Below, piece by piece: positions 19,117-28,512 of a DNA stretch of 64,000 nucleotides. Where the stretch lies: positions 806,001 to 870,000 of the forward strand of contig NZ_JARVWQ010000001.1 in assembly GCF_029846255.1 (NCBI RefSeq), read 5' to 3'. Both the position numbers and the translations under genes were made by a program. Below the pieces are notes generated by a model, which saw only the letters and a program-made list of their open reading frames with translations, ran no database searches and was not told the DNA's origin. Origin of the DNA: Amnibacterium sp. CER49 (GTDB lineage: Bacteria; Actinomycetota; Actinomycetes; Actinomycetales; Microbacteriaceae). Each line of letters begins with the position of its first letter. The first letter of the stretch is position 1.

Positions 19117-20515
19117 GTGCCGCCTGCACGGTCCGATGGATCGCCGTCCAGTCGGGGTGGAGCACGTCCTGCACCCGCGGGGGCACGAACTCGATGGTCG
19201 TCTCCTTCTGGGTGCGGGCCTTCACGGCGAGCCCGGCGATCTCGCCGAGCAGCCCCTGCGGGATGTCGGTGTCGACCGCGAGCGCGCCGGCCTTCGCGAT
19301 CTTGTCGAACCTCGTCAGCAGGGTGATCGGGTTCATCTGGTGCAGCATCGCGGTCTCGAGCTCGCGCTGGCGGGCCATGCGCCCGTAGTCGCCCTGCGCG
19401 TCGCCGTACCGCGATCGGGCGTACCACAGCGCACGGTTGCCGTTCAGGCGCTTCCGGCCGGGCTCGATCCACACCTTCACGCCGGTGAGCGTGCCGTTCA
19501 CCATGTGGCCGCCGATCGGGATGCGCTGCTTCACGTCGACGGTGACGCCGCCCATCGCGTCGATCAGCCGGCCGAACGACTCCATGTCGACGAGCACGTA
19601 GTACTGGATGCGGATGCCGAGCGCGCCCTCGACCGCGTCGCGCGTGGCCTCGATGCCCGGCTTGCTGAACTGCTTCGTCGCGTCGGGGTAGAGCCCCGGG
19701 TACTTCAGCTGCACCTCGGTGTAGATGGAGTTCAGCTGGCAGACGTCGACGTCGCAGTGGTCGGCGTGCCCGTAGCCGTTCGGGTACTTCTTCAGCATCG
19801 GCGAGCCGGGGGCGAAGGGGATGTCGTTCATCTCGCGGGGCAGCCCGAGCTGCACCATCTTCCCGGTGAGCGCATCGAGGCTCACGACCGAGATGCTGTC
19901 GGGGCGCAGTCCGAGCCGGCCCGGTCCCGCGTCGCCACCGAGCAGCAGGATGTTGTAGCGGCCGTTCTCCGGCAGGGCGTACCGGCCGCTGCCGAACACC
20001 GAGCCGATGGTGCCGCGGGCGATGCCGGCCGCGTAAGCGCCCCAGGCGCCGCCGCCGACGCCGATCACGAGGCCGACGACGAGCAGCAGCGCGGTGCCGA
20101 CCCGGGCGACCGGCCGCACCCGCACGAGGCGGAGCAGCCGGAAGGTGCTGACGGTGAGCACGACCTCGAGCACGGCCCACCCGCCGAGCAGCACCTGCAG
20201 CACCGTGAGGCCGACGACGTTCGTGAAGACCGTGAGCGGCACCTGCGGCAGCAGGAACCAGAGCACGACGCCCGCGAGCGCCGCGATCCAGAACGCGAGC
20301 CAGACGCCGAGCGCGAAGCGACCGAGGCGCCGGTTCCCGGCGAGCGCCTGCGGAGCGCCCGGGATCAGCAGGTGCAGCACAGCGAGCCACCAGGCGCGCC
20401 GCGTCATGAGCGGGACGTTCAGCGGATCGGGGTCGCGGAGCATCGCCCGCGTGGCGCCGCGGCCGGAGGGCCGGGGTGGGGCGCCTGCGGTCCAACGGGT
20501 GCCGGTGGCGGTCAC
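19109..20515 (-). CDS. LytR-CpsA-Psr (LCP) family wall-polymer ligase
   Basis: This 468-residue membrane protein has about four N-terminal helices (residues 40-165, including [20 protein letters not shown]). An extracellular LCP domain of about 270 residues follows. Recognisable LCP segments are [34 protein letters not shown], and [24 protein letters not shown] with the conserved arginines. LCP enzymes transfer lipid-linked wall polymers onto peptidoglycan, which fits the preceding glycopolymer genes. The GTG start overlaps the purE stop by 4 nt, so it is the distal gene of a purK-purE-LCP operon. Confidence 0.87.
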   Translation of the reverse strand: MTATGTRWTAGAPPRPSGRGATRAMLRDPDPLNVPLMTRRAWWLAVLHLLIPGAPQALAGNRRLGRFALGVWLAFWIAALAGVVLWFLLPQVPLTVFTNVVGLTVLQVLLGGWAVLEVVLTVSTFRLLRLVRVRPVARVGTALLLVVGLVIGVGGGAWGAYAAGIARGTIGSVFGSGRYALPENGRYNILLLGGDAGPGRLGLRPDSISVVSLDALTGKMVQLGLPREMNDIPFAPGSPMLKKYPNGYGHADHCDVDVCQLNSIYTEVQLKYPGLYPDATKQFSKPGIEATRDAVEGALGIRIQYYVLVDMESFGRLIDAMGGVTVDVKQRIPIGGHMVNGTLTGVKVWIEPGRKRLNGNRALWYARSRYGDAQGDYGRMARQRELETAMLHQMNPITLLTRFDKIAKAGALAVDTDIPQGLLGEIAGLAVKARTQKETTIEFVPPRVQDVLHPDWTAIHRTVQAALR

Positions 20516-21027
20516 GACCGCGCCGTCGCCGCCTGCTGCGCCAGGGCCGAGTCCTTCGCCGCGACCTGCCGCTCGAGGTCGGCGCGGTAGTCGGCGAGCG
20601 CGGCGGCGAGGCGCTCGTCGGCGGTCGCGAGGATGCGCACGGCGAGCAGGCCGGCGTTCGCGGCGTTGCCGACCGCGACCGTCGCCACCGGGACGCCGGT
20701 CGGCATCTGCACGATCGAGAGCAGCGAGTCGAGGCCGTCGAGGTGCTTCAGCGGCACGGGGACGCCGATGACGGGCAGGGTCGTCGCGCTCGCGAGCATG
20801 CCCGGCAGGTGCGCCGCTCCCCCGGCGCCGGCGATCACGACGCGGATGCCGCGGCCGGCGGCGGCCTCGGCCCAGTCGAGCATCGCGCGGGGCGTGCGGT
20901 GCGCCGAGAGCACCCGGGCCTCGAACGGCACGCGGAACGCGGTCAGCTGGTCGGCCGCGGCGCGCATGACCGGCCAGTCCGAGTCGCTGCCCATGGCGAG
21001 GCCGACGATCGGGGTCTCCTCCGGCAT
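20512..21027 (-). CDS. purE: 5-(carboxyamino)imidazole ribonucleotide mutase
   Basis: This 171-residue class I PurE moves the carboxylate of N5-CAIR to C4, giving CAIR in de novo purine synthesis. It shows [27 protein letters not shown] (catalytic His), [13 protein letters not shown] and [38 protein letters not shown]-type family segments, and the normal length. The ATG at 21027 was chosen over a longer upstream reading because [10 protein letters not shown] should lie near the N-terminus. Four nt separate it from the purK stop, and a TACGAT box overlaps that stop. Confidence 0.95.
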   Translation of the reverse strand: MPEETPIVGLAMGSDSDWPVMRAAADQLTAFRVPFEARVLSAHRTPRAMLDWAEAAAGRGIRVVIAGAGGAAHLPGMLASATTLPVIGVPVPLKHLDGLDSLLSIVQMPTGVPVATVAVGNAANAGLLAVRILATADERLAAALADYRADLERQVAAKDSALAQQAATARS

Positions 21028-21031
21028 CGGG

Positions 21032-22153
21032 CTATCGTACGGGCGCGTCGTCGAAGTGGGCGGCGGCGGCACGCGCGCGGTAGACGACGTCGTCGAGGTC
21101 GTCGCCGGCGGCCGTGACGTGGCCGATCTTGCGGCCGGGGCGCGGCGTCTTGCCGTAGAGATGCAGCTTCACGGTGGGGTGCTCGGCGAGGAGACCCGGC
21201 ACGCGCGCGTCGAGGTCCCCGTCGGCGGGGCCGCCGAGCACGTTCACCATGACGCTCCACTCGTCGCGGCGGCCGGTGGCGCCGAGCGGCAGGTCGAGCA
21301 CCGCGCGCAGGTGCTGCTCGAACTGGCTCGTCGTCGCGCCGTCGATCGTCCAGTGACCGGAGTTGTGCGGCCGCATCGCGAGCTCGTTCACGAGCACCCG
21401 GTCGTCGATCGTCTCGAACAGCTCGACGGCGAGCACGCCGGTCACGTCGAGCTCGGCGGCGATGCGCATGGCGAGGTCGCAGGTGACGACGGCGAGCCGC
21501 TCGGCCGCGCCGGGCGCGGGGGCGAGCACCTCCCGGCAGACGCCGCCGCCCTGCACGGTCTCGACGAGCGGCCACGCGGAGATCTCGCCGGAGGGGCGCC
21601 GGGCGACGAGCTGCGCGAGCTCGCGACGGAACGGCACGAGCTCCTCCGCGAGCAGCGGGCCCTCGGCGAGCCAGTCGTCCGCCTCCGCGGCGTCGGTGAC
21701 GACGCGGACGCCCTTGCCGTCGTACCCGCCGCGCGGCGTCTTCACGACCGCGCTGCCGCCGACCTGGGCGAGGAACGCGGCGAGCTCGGCGCGGTCGGTG
21801 ACGCGCGCCCAGACGGGCTGCGGCAGCCCGAGCGCGTCGAGCCGCTCGCGCAGCACGAGCTTGTCCTGCGCGTGCGCGAGCGCGTGCGGCCCCGGTCGGA
21901 CCGCGACACCGGTGTCCACGAGGGCGCGGAGCACCGGCTGCGGGACGTGCTCGTGGTCGAAGGTGACCACGTCGACGTCCCTGGCGAACTCGAGCACCGT
22001 GTCGGCATCGGTGTAGTCGCCGACCCGCGTCACGGCGACGCGCGCCGAGGCGTCGTCCGACTCCCCCAGCACGGCGATCTCGATGCCGAGCCCGACGGCC
22101 GCGGGGATCATCATCCGGGCGAGCTGGCCGCCGCCGATCACACCGACGCGCAT
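21032..22153 (-). CDS. purK: 5-(carboxyamino)imidazole ribonucleotide synthase
   Basis: This 373-residue ATP-grasp enzyme makes N5-CAIR from AIR, bicarbonate and ATP, feeding PurE. It has the N-terminal [15 protein letters not shown] motif, FDHEHVP, the ATP-grasp [14 protein letters not shown] loop, [30 protein letters not shown]-type signatures and a typical length. The ATG lies behind AGAGGGA, and a TAGGAA box overlaps this region. It heads the purK-purE-LCP operon and is divergent from a GtrA gene. Confidence 0.95.
   Translation of the reverse strand: MRVGVIGGGQLARMMIPAAVGLGIEIAVLGESDDASARVAVTRVGDYTDADTVLEFARDVDVVTFDHEHVPQPVLRALVDTGVAVRPGPHALAHAQDKLVLRERLDALGLPQPVWARVTDRAELAAFLAQVGGSAVVKTPRGGYDGKGVRVVTDAAEADDWLAEGPLLAEELVPFRRELAQLVARRPSGEISAWPLVETVQGGGVCREVLAPAPGAAERLAVVTCDLAMRIAAELDVTGVLAVELFETIDDRVLVNELAMRPHNSGHWTIDGATTSQFEQHLRAVLDLPLGATGRRDEWSVMVNVLGGPADGDLDARVPGLLAEHPTVKLHLYGKTPRPGRKIGHVTAAGDDLDDVVYRARAAAAHFDDAPVR
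21034..21039 (-). promoter_or_regulatory. internal leaderless -10 box (TACGAT) before purE
   Basis: TACGAT on the minus strand ends 6 nt before the purE ATG. It is made from the last codons of purK and shares one base with its TAG stop. Confidence 0.4.
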
Positions 22154-22281
22154 GTTCCCTCTTCCTACGCGCCCGCCGAATCCCGCAGGTCTGACCGGGA
22201 TCTCAGCGCAGCGCCGCTTATGCTGCCTCGTCGTACCGCGGGAACCCGTCCGGGAACCGCCGAAGACCTCGAAGAGAGCGT

Positions 22282-22776
22282 ATGACGACACCGATGACCT
22301 CGGCCCTCGCGCCCGAGCGGCAGGGGCTGTGGGCGCAGCTGACGAAGTTCGCGCTCGTCGGCGGTGTCGGCTTCGTCGTCGACGTGGGCGTGTTCAACCT
22401 GCTGCGCTTCACGGTGCTCGATCCGGCGCGCATCCACGAGGGGCCGCTGATCGCCAAGGCGATCTCGACCGCGCTCGCGATCATCGCGAACTGGATCGGC
22501 AACCGGTACTGGACGTTCGGGCCGCACCGCAGCACGCGCAGCGCGACCGAGGGCGTCGAGTTCCTGCTCGTGAGCATCCTCGGCATGCTCGTGGGCCTCG
22601 CCTGCCTCTGGGTGTCGCACTACCTGCTCGACCTCACGAGCCCCCTCGCCGACAACATCTCGACGAACGTGATCGGCCTCGTCCTCGGCTCGATCGTGCG
22701 CTTCGCCCTCTACCGGCACTGGGTGTACCACCCGGCCCGCCGCAACCGCGTCTCGGACGCGGCGACGGCGGAGTAG
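22282..22776 (+). CDS. GtrA-family membrane protein
   Basis: This 164-residue protein has four hydrophobic helices and the GtrA signatures KFALVGGVGFVVDVGVFNLLRF, ANWIGNRYWTF and VRFALYRHWVYH. GtrA proteins are thought to flip or help transfer polyprenyl-phosphate-linked sugars, so a tie to the envelope locus is plausible. The ATG at 22282 follows GAAGAGAG. A TATGCT -10-like box lies about 60 nt upstream in the region shared with purK. It is followed directly by repeat A of the first DUF559 cassette. Confidence 0.85.
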   Translation: MTTPMTSALAPERQGLWAQLTKFALVGGVGFVVDVGVFNLLRFTVLDPARIHEGPLIAKAISTALAIIANWIGNRYWTFGPHRSTRSATEGVEFLLVSILGMLVGLACLWVSHYLLDLTSPLADNISTNVIGLVLGSIVRFALYRHWVYHPARRNRVSDAATAE

Positions 22777-22789
22777 CTCCCTCTCCCCC

Positions 22790-22870
22790 GCCACCGATTC
22801 GGTTCACCGGCGAGCCCGCCAGGGATTCGGCCGGCCGGCGGGATCCGCTGCCGTCGTCCGAATCGCTGGC
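22790..22870. repeat. cassette-1 downstream nested palindrome (repeat A)
   Basis: This 81-bp element starts GCCACCGATTCGG (22790-22802) and ends with its inverse, with one mismatch (22858-22870). A second GATTCGG copy and a CCCGCC/GGCGGG hairpin lie inside. By hand count it matches repeat B (23833-23913) at about 60 of 81 positions without gaps. It begins 13 nt past the gtrA stop and ends 16 nt before the DUF559 stop. Confidence 0.8.
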
Positions 22871-22886
22871 GCGAGGGCCGGGCGCG

Positions 22887-23720
22887 TCAGGCGAGCGGCG
22901 CGCCCGCGGCCAGCATCGCCCGCACGGTCGCGAGGCACTCCGGCCAGTGGTGCAGCAGTCGGTCGGAGGCGAAGCGGATCGTCCGGTACCCCTGGCGGAC
23001 CGCGGCAGCGTCGCGGGCGCGGTCCTTACGCATCTGCGTCGGCTCGGCGTGCTGGGCGCCGTCGAGCTCGACGATGAGCCAGCCGTCGATCAGCAGGTCG
23101 ACGCGGCCGACGCCGTCGATCGCGACCTGCACCGCGCACTCGATCCCCTCCTCCTCCAGGAGATAGCGCGCGATCGACTCGAGCCCTGACTCGCTGCGCC
23201 CGTCGAACCGCCGCCGGATCCGGCGGACGACGCGGCGCGGAAGGCCTTCGACGATCGTGTCGAGCAGGCGGCGGCTGATGCGGCGCTGGTGCAGGGCCGA
23301 GTCGCCGACGGCCACCGCGAGCTCTGGCGGCAGGTCGGCGAGGGCATGCTCGAGCGCGGCGGCGAGCGGCATGACGGGGAGGAACGCCGCTCCCGTCGCC
23401 GGCCGCGTCGAGAACGACGACGTCCAATGCGCCTCGACGTCGGGGGACGCCGGCGGATGCGCCTTGGGAGCGACCGCGATGTGGAGTCTCGGATCCTCCG
23501 GTACCCAGAGACCGTGGTGCTGAAGGGCGGTGACACCCGTGGCGACGCCGCCTGCGCGAACCGCGGCGACGAGTGCGGGTGGCGCATCCGGACGCGCGAA
23601 GTATCCGATGCGCACCCGCTGCAGTCGGCCTTCGGCGACCTGCCGGTCGATCTCGACGCGGGTGAAGCCCCAGCGCGTGAGCTGCTGACGGGTGGCGATC
23701 GGGGCGAGCAGTGCCGGCAT
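22887..23720 (-). CDS. DUF559/Vsr-like endonuclease-domain protein, cassette 1
   Basis: This 277-residue protein begins with a putative winged-helix segment (TRQQLTRWGFTRVEIDRQVAEGRLQRVRIGYFA, AbiEi-antitoxin-like). It ends in a DUF559 PD-(D/E)xK nuclease-like domain. Candidate active-site residues are Glu181 (SGLES), Asp208 (GRVDLLI), and Glu218/Asp220 (VELDG), followed by DRARDAAAVRQGYRTIRF. A paralogue at 57822-58640 has the same residues at identical spacing. Repeats A and B flank the gene on both sides. The ATG at 23720 was chosen because a 13-mer shared with the paralogue lies 79 nt upstream here and 78 nt upstream there. The function is unknown; DNA binding and cleavage are inferred. 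Confidence 0.75.
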   Translation of the reverse strand: MPALLAPIATRQQLTRWGFTRVEIDRQVAEGRLQRVRIGYFARPDAPPALVAAVRAGGVATGVTALQHHGLWVPEDPRLHIAVAPKAHPPASPDVEAHWTSSFSTRPATGAAFLPVMPLAAALEHALADLPPELAVAVGDSALHQRRISRRLLDTIVEGLPRRVVRRIRRRFDGRSESGLESIARYLLEEEGIECAVQVAIDGVGRVDLLIDGWLIVELDGAQHAEPTQMRKDRARDAAAVRQGYRTIRFASDRLLHHWPECLATVRAMLAAGAPLA

Positions 23721-23832
23721 GCCGCGCATCGTCACGCTGCCGGGAGCATCCGGGCCCGGCTGTCCAGTTCTGCAAACGCTCCGGCACCCGTCCGATGCGC
23801 CTGGGGAGGAGCGGATGCGTCCCTGACCGGTC

Positions 23833-23913
23833 GCCACGGATTCGGTTCAGCCGCCGATCCGCACCGGATTCGGTTGCGGGACGGGATCCGCGGTCGTGGA
23901 CCGAATCGGTGGC
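23833..23913. repeat. cassette-1 upstream nested palindrome (repeat B)
   Basis: This 81-bp element runs from GCCACGGATTCGG (23833-23845) to the inverse CCGAATCGGTGGC (23901-23913), with a second GGATTCGG inside. It is the same length as repeat A and in direct orientation to it. It lies 112 nt upstream of the DUF559 start and 26 nt beyond the PH-domain gene stop. Confidence 0.8.
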
Positions 23914-23939
23914 TGGCGGGGCGCGGGGCGCGGGGCGGA

Positions 23940-24488
23940 TCAGCCCGCGCGGCGGGCGAGCGGCGTGCCCGCCGCCTGCTCGATGAGGTCGGTGACCGCG
24001 CGCTGCACCATGCGCGCCCGCGGCACGTCGCGGAGCGTGATCTGGCCGTCGGCGCCGGCGTGCACGATGACGTCGCCGCTGCCCGTGAGCAGCTGCAGCG
24101 GGCCGCGCCGCAGCGTGGCCTCGGAGCCGCGGCCGAGCAGGAACTCGCTGCGCTCGCGCACGACGAAGCCGTGCTTCACGATGAGGCGTCGGGTGGTGAT
24201 GATCGTGATGCGGTTCAGCCACAGCAGCAGCGGCAGCCCGGAGCACGCGACCACGAGCACCGCGGCGAGGATCGGCAGCGCCGCGTTCAGCCACGGCTCG
24301 GGCAGCCGTCCCCAGTAGTAGCCGGTGCCGAAGCAGAGCACGAGGAACGCGGCGGACGGCCAGACGAGGTGGCGGGCCGAGCGCCGCAGCCGCACGATGA
24401 CGTGCTCGGGCGTCTCCCGCGAGGACGGGCTCGCCGGACGTCGCTCGGGCCGTGCCGGAGCCGCCCGGGTCGTCCCCCCGATCGCCAT
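23940..24488 (-). CDS. PH-domain membrane protein
   Basis: This 182-residue protein has an N-terminal polar segment, two hydrophobic helices ([18 protein letters not shown] and [23 protein letters not shown]), and a bacterial PH-like (bPH2/YdbS-type) domain: [27 protein letters not shown] and later [10 protein letters not shown]. The biological role is unknown. The ATG at 24488 was chosen over one at 24500 because a TATGAA box ends 7 nt upstream. It follows birA on the same strand. Confidence 0.75.
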   Translation of the reverse strand: MAIGGTTRAAPARPERRPASPSSRETPEHVIVRLRRSARHLVWPSAAFLVLCFGTGYYWGRLPEPWLNAALPILAAVLVVACSGLPLLLWLNRITIITTRRLIVKHGFVVRERSEFLLGRGSEATLRRGPLQLLTGSGDVIVHAGADGQITLRDVPRARMVQRAVTDLIEQAAGTPLARRAG

Positions 24489-24492
24489 GTCC

Positions 24493-25263
24493 CTATTCAT
24501 ACCTGAGGTGCTCGACGTCGCCGCTCGCCACCGCGGTGATCCGCGAATCCGCCTCGGCGCGCACCTCCACGCGGCCGTCGGCGTCGATGCCGACCGCCGT
24601 GCCGACGAGCGCCGTGCCGTCGGGCAGCGACACCCGCACGGCACGCCCGATCGTGCCCGAGATCGCGAGCACGGCCTCCCGCACACCGCTCGCGTCGGGG
24701 TCCCCCTTCGCCGCGGCGAAGCGCTCCGCGAGCGCGAGCAGCTCGGTCAGGTACGCGGCGAGCAGCAGGTCCGGATCCGTGGGGCCGCCCTCGATCGCGA
24801 GCGAGGTCGCGGTCGGCACCGGCAGGGCCTCCTCGGCGAGGCGGTGGTTCAGGCCGGTGCCGATCACCGCGCCCCCGTCCGGCAGCGCCTCGGCGAGCAC
24901 GCCGCAGATCTTCCGCCCGCCGACGAGCACGTCGTTCGGCCACTTCGTCGAAGCGGCGACGCCGAGCCCGGCGAGCGCCCGGGCCATCGCGGTGCCGGCG
25001 AGCAGCGACAGCCAGCCGAGCCGGTCGCGCGGCACCGCGGGACGCAGGAGCACGGACACCGCGAGCGAGGCCCCGGGCGGCGCGGTCCACGCCCGGCCGA
25101 GACGGCCGCGACCCGCGGTCTGCACGTCGGTGACGAGCACCGAGGGCGCCGGCCAGCCGGCCTCGTCGGCGGTCGCGAGGCGGACGAGCTCGGAGTTCGT
25201 CGAGCCCGCCTCGTCGAGCCACTGCAGGCGGGCGACGAGCGCGGAGGAGCGGGGCAGTTCCAC
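24493..25263 (-). CDS. birA: biotin--[acetyl-CoA-carboxylase] ligase
   Basis: This 256-residue monofunctional biotin protein ligase lacks the N-terminal repressor helix-turn-helix. It activates biotin as biotinyl-AMP and attaches it to the biotinyl lysine of carboxylase subunits, such as the alpha subunit encoded at 32603-34408. Family motifs are [19 protein letters not shown] (biotin/AMP loop) and [11 protein letters not shown] small C-terminal SH3-like domain follows. The GTG at 25263 was chosen because a TAGGCT box ends 7 nt upstream and the protein then starts as in other short ligases. It is divergent from the carboxylase beta gene. Confidence 0.92.
   Translation of the reverse strand: MELPRSSALVARLQWLDEAGSTNSELVRLATADEAGWPAPSVLVTDVQTAGRGRLGRAWTAPPGASLAVSVLLRPAVPRDRLGWLSLLAGTAMARALAGLGVAASTKWPNDVLVGGRKICGVLAEALPDGGAVIGTGLNHRLAEEALPVPTATSLAIEGGPTDPDLLLAAYLTELLALAERFAAAKGDPDASGVREAVLAISGTIGRAVRVSLPDGTALVGTAVGIDADGRVEVRAEADSRITAVASGDVEHLRYE
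24496..24501 (-). promoter_or_regulatory. leaderless -10 box (TATGAA) before the PH-domain gene
   Basis: TATGAA on the minus strand encodes the last two birA codons, is followed at once by the birA TAG, and ends 7 nt before the next ATG. Confidence 0.45.
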
Positions 25264-25270
25264 CCGCCGC

Positions 25271-25276
25271 AGCCTA
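25271..25276 (-). promoter_or_regulatory. leaderless -10 box (TAGGCT) of birA
   Basis: TAGGCT on the minus strand ends 7 nt before the GTG at 25263. Confidence 0.55.
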
Positions 25277-25310
25277 GGCGGCCGCCCCGGATCCGCCTCG
25301 GGCCCGGCAC

Positions 25311-25316
25311 TAGGCT
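25311..25316 (+). promoter_or_regulatory. leaderless -10 box (TAGGCT) of the carboxylase beta gene
   Basis: TAGGCT ends 8 nt before the GTG at 25325. With the birA box it makes a compact divergent promoter pair within 61 nt. Confidence 0.55.
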
Positions 25317-25324
25317 CCCTGCTC

Positions 25325-26929
25325 GTGACCGACACCGACGAGGCTCCGGCGAGCTCACCGCTCTCGACCGCGGAGCGGATCGCCGATCTCCGTGAGCGCT
25401 ATCACGAGGCCGTGACCGCGAGCGGCGAGGCCGCGATCGCGAAGCAGCACGCCAAGGGCAAGAAGACCGCGCGCGAGCGCATCGAGCAGCTGCTCGACCA
25501 CGGCACGTTCGTGGAGCTCGACGAGTTCGTGCGGCACCGCACCCACGCCTTCGGCATGGAGAGCCGCCGGCCCTACGGCGACGCCGTCGTCACCGGCGTC
25601 GGCGAGATCCACGGCCGCCAGGTCGCGGTGTACAGCCAGGACTTCACGATCTTCGGCGGCTCCCTCGGCGAGGTCGCGGGCGAGAAGATCATCAAGGTGA
25701 TGGAGCACGCCCTGAAGACGGGCGTGCCGATCATCGGCATCCTCGACTCGGGCGGCGCGCGCATCCAGGAGGGCGTCGTCGCGCTCGGCAAGTACGGCGA
25801 GATCTTCCGCCGCAACACGGCCGCGTCGGGCGTCATCCCGCAGATCTCGATCGTGATGGGGCCGGCCGCCGGCGGCGCCGTCTACTCCCCCGCCCTCACG
25901 GACTTCGTGATCATGGTCGACAAGACGAGCCAGATGTTCGTCACCGGCCCCGACGTCATCAAGACGGTCACGGGCGAGGACGTCGGCATGGAGGAGCTCG
26001 GCGGCGCGTACACGCACAACACGCGCTCCGGCGTCGCCCACTACCTCGCGCCCGACGAGGACGACGCGCTCGACTTCGCGCGCACGCTGCTCGGCTACCT
26101 GCCGGACAACAACCTCACCGACCCGCCGACCTACGCGTCGACCGCGGAGATCGAGGTGAACGACTCCGATCGGCGCCTGAACACGCTGATCCCGGACAGC
26201 CCGAACCAGCCGTACGACGTGCACGAGGTCATCGAGGCCCTCGTCGACGACGGCGAGTTCCTCGAGACGCAGGCGCTCTACTCGCCGAACATCGTCGTCG
26301 GCTTCGGCCGCGTCGAGGGCCGCACGGTCGGCATCGTGGCGAACCAGCCGAGCGCCATGGCCGGGACGCTCAACATCGACGCCGGCGAGAAGGCCGCGCG
26401 GTTCGTGCGGTTCTGCGACGCGTTCTCGATCCCGATCCTCACCCTCGTCGACGTGCCGGGCTACCTGCCCGGCACCGACCAGGAGTGGACCGGCGTCATC
26501 CGCCGCGGCGCGAAGCTGCTCTACGCCTACGCCGAGGCGACCGTGCCGCTCGTCACCGTCATCACCCGCAAGGCGTACGGCGGCGCGTACATCGTCATGG
26601 GCAGCAAGCAGCTCGGCGCCGACCTCAACTACGCGTGGCCGACCGCGGAGATCGCCGTCATGGGCGGGCAGGGCGCGGTGAACATCCTCTACCGCGGCGA
26701 GATCCGCCGGGCCGAGGCCGCGGGCGAGGACGTCGACGCCGTGCGGACCCGGCTCGCGAACGAGTACACGTACAACGTGGCGAGCCCGTTCCTCGCCGCT
26801 GAGCGCGGCGAGCTCGACGGCGTCATCGAGCCGGCCGCCACCCGCATCACGGTCATCAAGGCGCTGCGCGCGCTCCGCACGAAGCGGGCGAGCGTGCCGC
26901 CGAAGAAGCACGGGAACATCCCGCTGTGA
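25325..26929 (+). CDS. acyl-CoA carboxylase beta subunit (propionyl/acetyl-CoA type)
   Basis: This 534-residue carboxyltransferase moves CO2 from biotin to an acyl-CoA for fatty acid synthesis. Both carboxyltransferase halves are visible: [50 protein letters not shown] and [12 protein letters not shown] in the first, and [36 protein letters not shown] and [14 protein letters not shown] in the second. It matches AccD5/PccB types in length and has no zinc finger. The epsilon subunit gene overlaps its stop by 4 nt, and birA is divergent. It should pair with the alpha subunit at 32603. Confidence 0.95.
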   Translation: MTDTDEAPASSPLSTAERIADLRERYHEAVTASGEAAIAKQHAKGKKTARERIEQLLDHGTFVELDEFVRHRTHAFGMESRRPYGDAVVTGVGEIHGRQVAVYSQDFTIFGGSLGEVAGEKIIKVMEHALKTGVPIIGILDSGGARIQEGVVALGKYGEIFRRNTAASGVIPQISIVMGPAAGGAVYSPALTDFVIMVDKTSQMFVTGPDVIKTVTGEDVGMEELGGAYTHNTRSGVAHYLAPDEDDALDFARTLLGYLPDNNLTDPPTYASTAEIEVNDSDRRLNTLIPDSPNQPYDVHEVIEALVDDGEFLETQALYSPNIVVGFGRVEGRTVGIVANQPSAMAGTLNIDAGEKAARFVRFCDAFSIPILTLVDVPGYLPGTDQEWTGVIRRGAKLLYAYAEATVPLVTVITRKAYGGAYIVMGSKQLGADLNYAWPTAEIAVMGGQGAVNILYRGEIRRAEAAGEDVDAVRTRLANEYTYNVASPFLAAERGELDGVIEPAATRITVIKALRALRTKRASVPPKKHGNIPL

Positions 26930-27129
26930 CGGATCCCGCGCAGCCGCACGTGCTGGGCGGCTCGGCGACCGACGAGGAGACCGCCGCGATCGCCGCCGTG
27001 TTCGCGCAGCTGCTCGTCGAGCGGTCAGCCGCGCCCGAGCCGCTGCCGCCGGGCCGCAGCCGATCGGCCTGGGAGCGCGGCATGCGCCCCGTGCGGCTGC
27101 CGCTCGAGGGCCCCTGGCGCGGCGCCTGA
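26926..27129 (+). CDS. acyl-CoA carboxylase epsilon subunit
   Basis: This 67-residue protein is typical of the small epsilon subunits that stimulate actinobacterial acyl-CoA carboxylases. It has a [16 protein letters not shown] helix, a Pro-rich linker, and a basic C-terminus with a SAWERG motif. The GTG start overlaps the beta-subunit stop (GTGA), which indicates coupled synthesis. It ends before a strong terminator. Confidence 0.85.
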   Translation: MTDPAQPHVLGGSATDEETAAIAAVFAQLLVERSAAPEPLPPGRSRSAWERGMRPVRLPLEGPWRGA

Positions 27130-27160
27130 CCCCGCGCCGGAGCACCCGGGGGAACGGGAA

Positions 27161-27188
27161 AGGGGCCGGCCTCCCCAGACCGGCCCCT
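27161..27188 (+). terminator. intrinsic-type terminator after the carboxylase operon
   Basis: AGGGGCCGG (27161-27169) and CCGGCCCCT (27180-27188) form a perfect 9-bp stem with a 10-nt loop, 32 nt past the epsilon-subunit stop. Confidence 0.65.
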
Positions 27189-27420
27189 GTACACCCCGGA
27201 TCACGGACAACCCGAATGCCCAGCGATCCGCCCCCGACGCCACGCCTGCTTACCCTGATCGGCGCGGCGTCCGGAACACGCGCCCCGTAGGTGCGGAGCG
27301 CGGTGCACTCCATTGTGAACGGTCCGCGCGCGGTGCGCAGTCGGCCTTCCGGAGGACAATCGGGGTACAAAATCAGGCGGACCGGTCTCCCTTGCCGCCG
27401 AAGCATTCCGCGCGGCGGGA
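27189..27420. other. intergenic stretch without a recognised gene
   Basis: These 232 nt lie between the carboxylase terminator and the stop of the convergent sensor-like gene. I see no coding frame with support. An AT-richer patch at about 27310-27375 carries an ATTGT and an ACAAT in inverted orientation and a run of four A residues. This could be a promoter remnant or a binding site, but no proper -35/-10 pair is convincing. Confidence 0.3.
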
Positions 27421-28512
27421 CTAGGTCGTGGTCACGGGGACCGCAGCCGCCGTCGGACGGTCGAGCTCGAGCCACAGGTCGACCTGCTCGTCGTCGTCCT
27501 CGAGCCCGAGCGCGGCGGCCGTGGCGTCGACCGAGATACCGACGACCGTCACGGCCTTGTCGGACCCCTTCGGCGCGGTGCGCAGGATCAGCCGGTCGGA
27601 CGAGACGCCCGCGATCGCTGCAGCGGCGGCGTCGAGCACGGGTTCGAGCAGCGCCGGGTCCATGTCGTCGAGGCCGCCGTCGTCGAGCACCTGCACGACC
27701 GCGCCGCGTCGGCGGGCCGCCATCACCTCGCGCCGCACCGCGTCGTTCAGCAGGTGACGGCCGCGGATCTCGTCGCGGATCGACTGCTCGAGCACGCGGC
27801 ACTCGCGCCGTGCCGCCTCGTCGAGGTCGCCGTCGACCGCGGCGATGTGCCGCAGCATCGGCAGCGCCGTCCGGCTCGTCTGCGTGAGCCGGACCTGGCG
27901 CTCGAAGTGGTGCGCGTCCTGAGCCGCCTGCCACTCGACGGCCTCACGCTCCGCGCGGGCGAACTGCCGCACGTCGAGCGCCGCACGGGCGAGCGCCCGC
28001 GTGAAGACCGCCGCGATCGCGACCCAGACGACGTCGCCGAGCAGGCCGAACCGGGTGATCGCGGTGAGGTCGTGCGTCCAGAGCACGGTCTGCGCCGTGA
28101 CGAGGCCGAGCCCGAACCAGGCGTAGGCGACGTGGCGGCGCACCGCGGTGATGGTGAGCAGGGTGCCGATCGCCGCGACGTACCAGGTGCCGTACCAGGA
28201 GTAGCCGTCGAGGGCCGACGGCGGGATGGTGCTCGAGCCGAGCAGCGCGATCGACAGCGAGAGCCCGACGTTCAGCCCGGCGAGCCACACGGGGATCTCG
28301 ACGCGACGGCCGATCCCGAGCGAGAGCGCGGTGGCGACCACGAACAGCACGAGCGCGAGCACGACGCGCTCGGGGTGCGCGAGCGCGACGGCGGCCTGCT
28401 TCGCCGTGTCCCCCGGCTCCGGCACGAGCAGGGCCACGACACCGAGGACGACGTGGTACAGCGAGAACGCGGCGGTGACGGTGACGAGCAGGCGCCGCGG
28501 CAGCGTGATCAT
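27421..28512 (-). CDS. membrane sensor-like protein, kinase-degenerate partner of the two-component system
   Basis: This 363-residue protein has about six N-terminal hydrophobic helices (residues 8-180), a coiled-coil-like linker (REAVEWQAAQDAHHFERQVRL), and a C-terminal region. That region is laid out like a histidine kinase but has no clear N-box or G-box. The ATG overlaps the stop of the true kinase gene by 4 nt, so the two are made together. It may form heteromers with the kinase or modulate it. I do not know a named family. It is the last gene of the RR-HK operon. Confidence 0.6.
   Translation of the reverse strand: MITLPRRLLVTVTAAFSLYHVVLGVVALLVPEPGDTAKQAAVALAHPERVVLALVLFVVATALSLGIGRRVEIPVWLAGLNVGLSLSIALLGSSTIPPSALDGYSWYGTWYVAAIGTLLTITAVRRHVAYAWFGLGLVTAQTVLWTHDLTAITRFGLLGDVVWVAIAAVFTRALARAALDVRQFARAEREAVEWQAAQDAHHFERQVRLTQTSRTALPMLRHIAAVDGDLDEAARRECRVLEQSIRDEIRGRHLLNDAVRREVMAARRRGAVVQVLDDGGLDDMDPALLEPVLDAAAAAIAGVSSDRLILRTAPKGSDKAVTVVGISVDATAAALGLEDDDEQVDLWLELDRPTAAAVPVTTT

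Noticed and set aside
22790-23913. Insertion sequence or transposon
   Set aside because: Flanking repeats are present, but the enclosed protein has no transposase motif (no DDE, HUH or serine recombinase residues). No target-site duplication is obvious next to the repeats, so I call it a cassette of unknown mechanism and not an IS.
27189-27420. Small RNA or small ORF between the carboxylase operon and the two-component operon
   Set aside because: There is an AT-richer patch and a loose inverted ATTGT/ACAAT, but I cannot find a paired promoter, a stable fold or a coding frame with a ribosome site.
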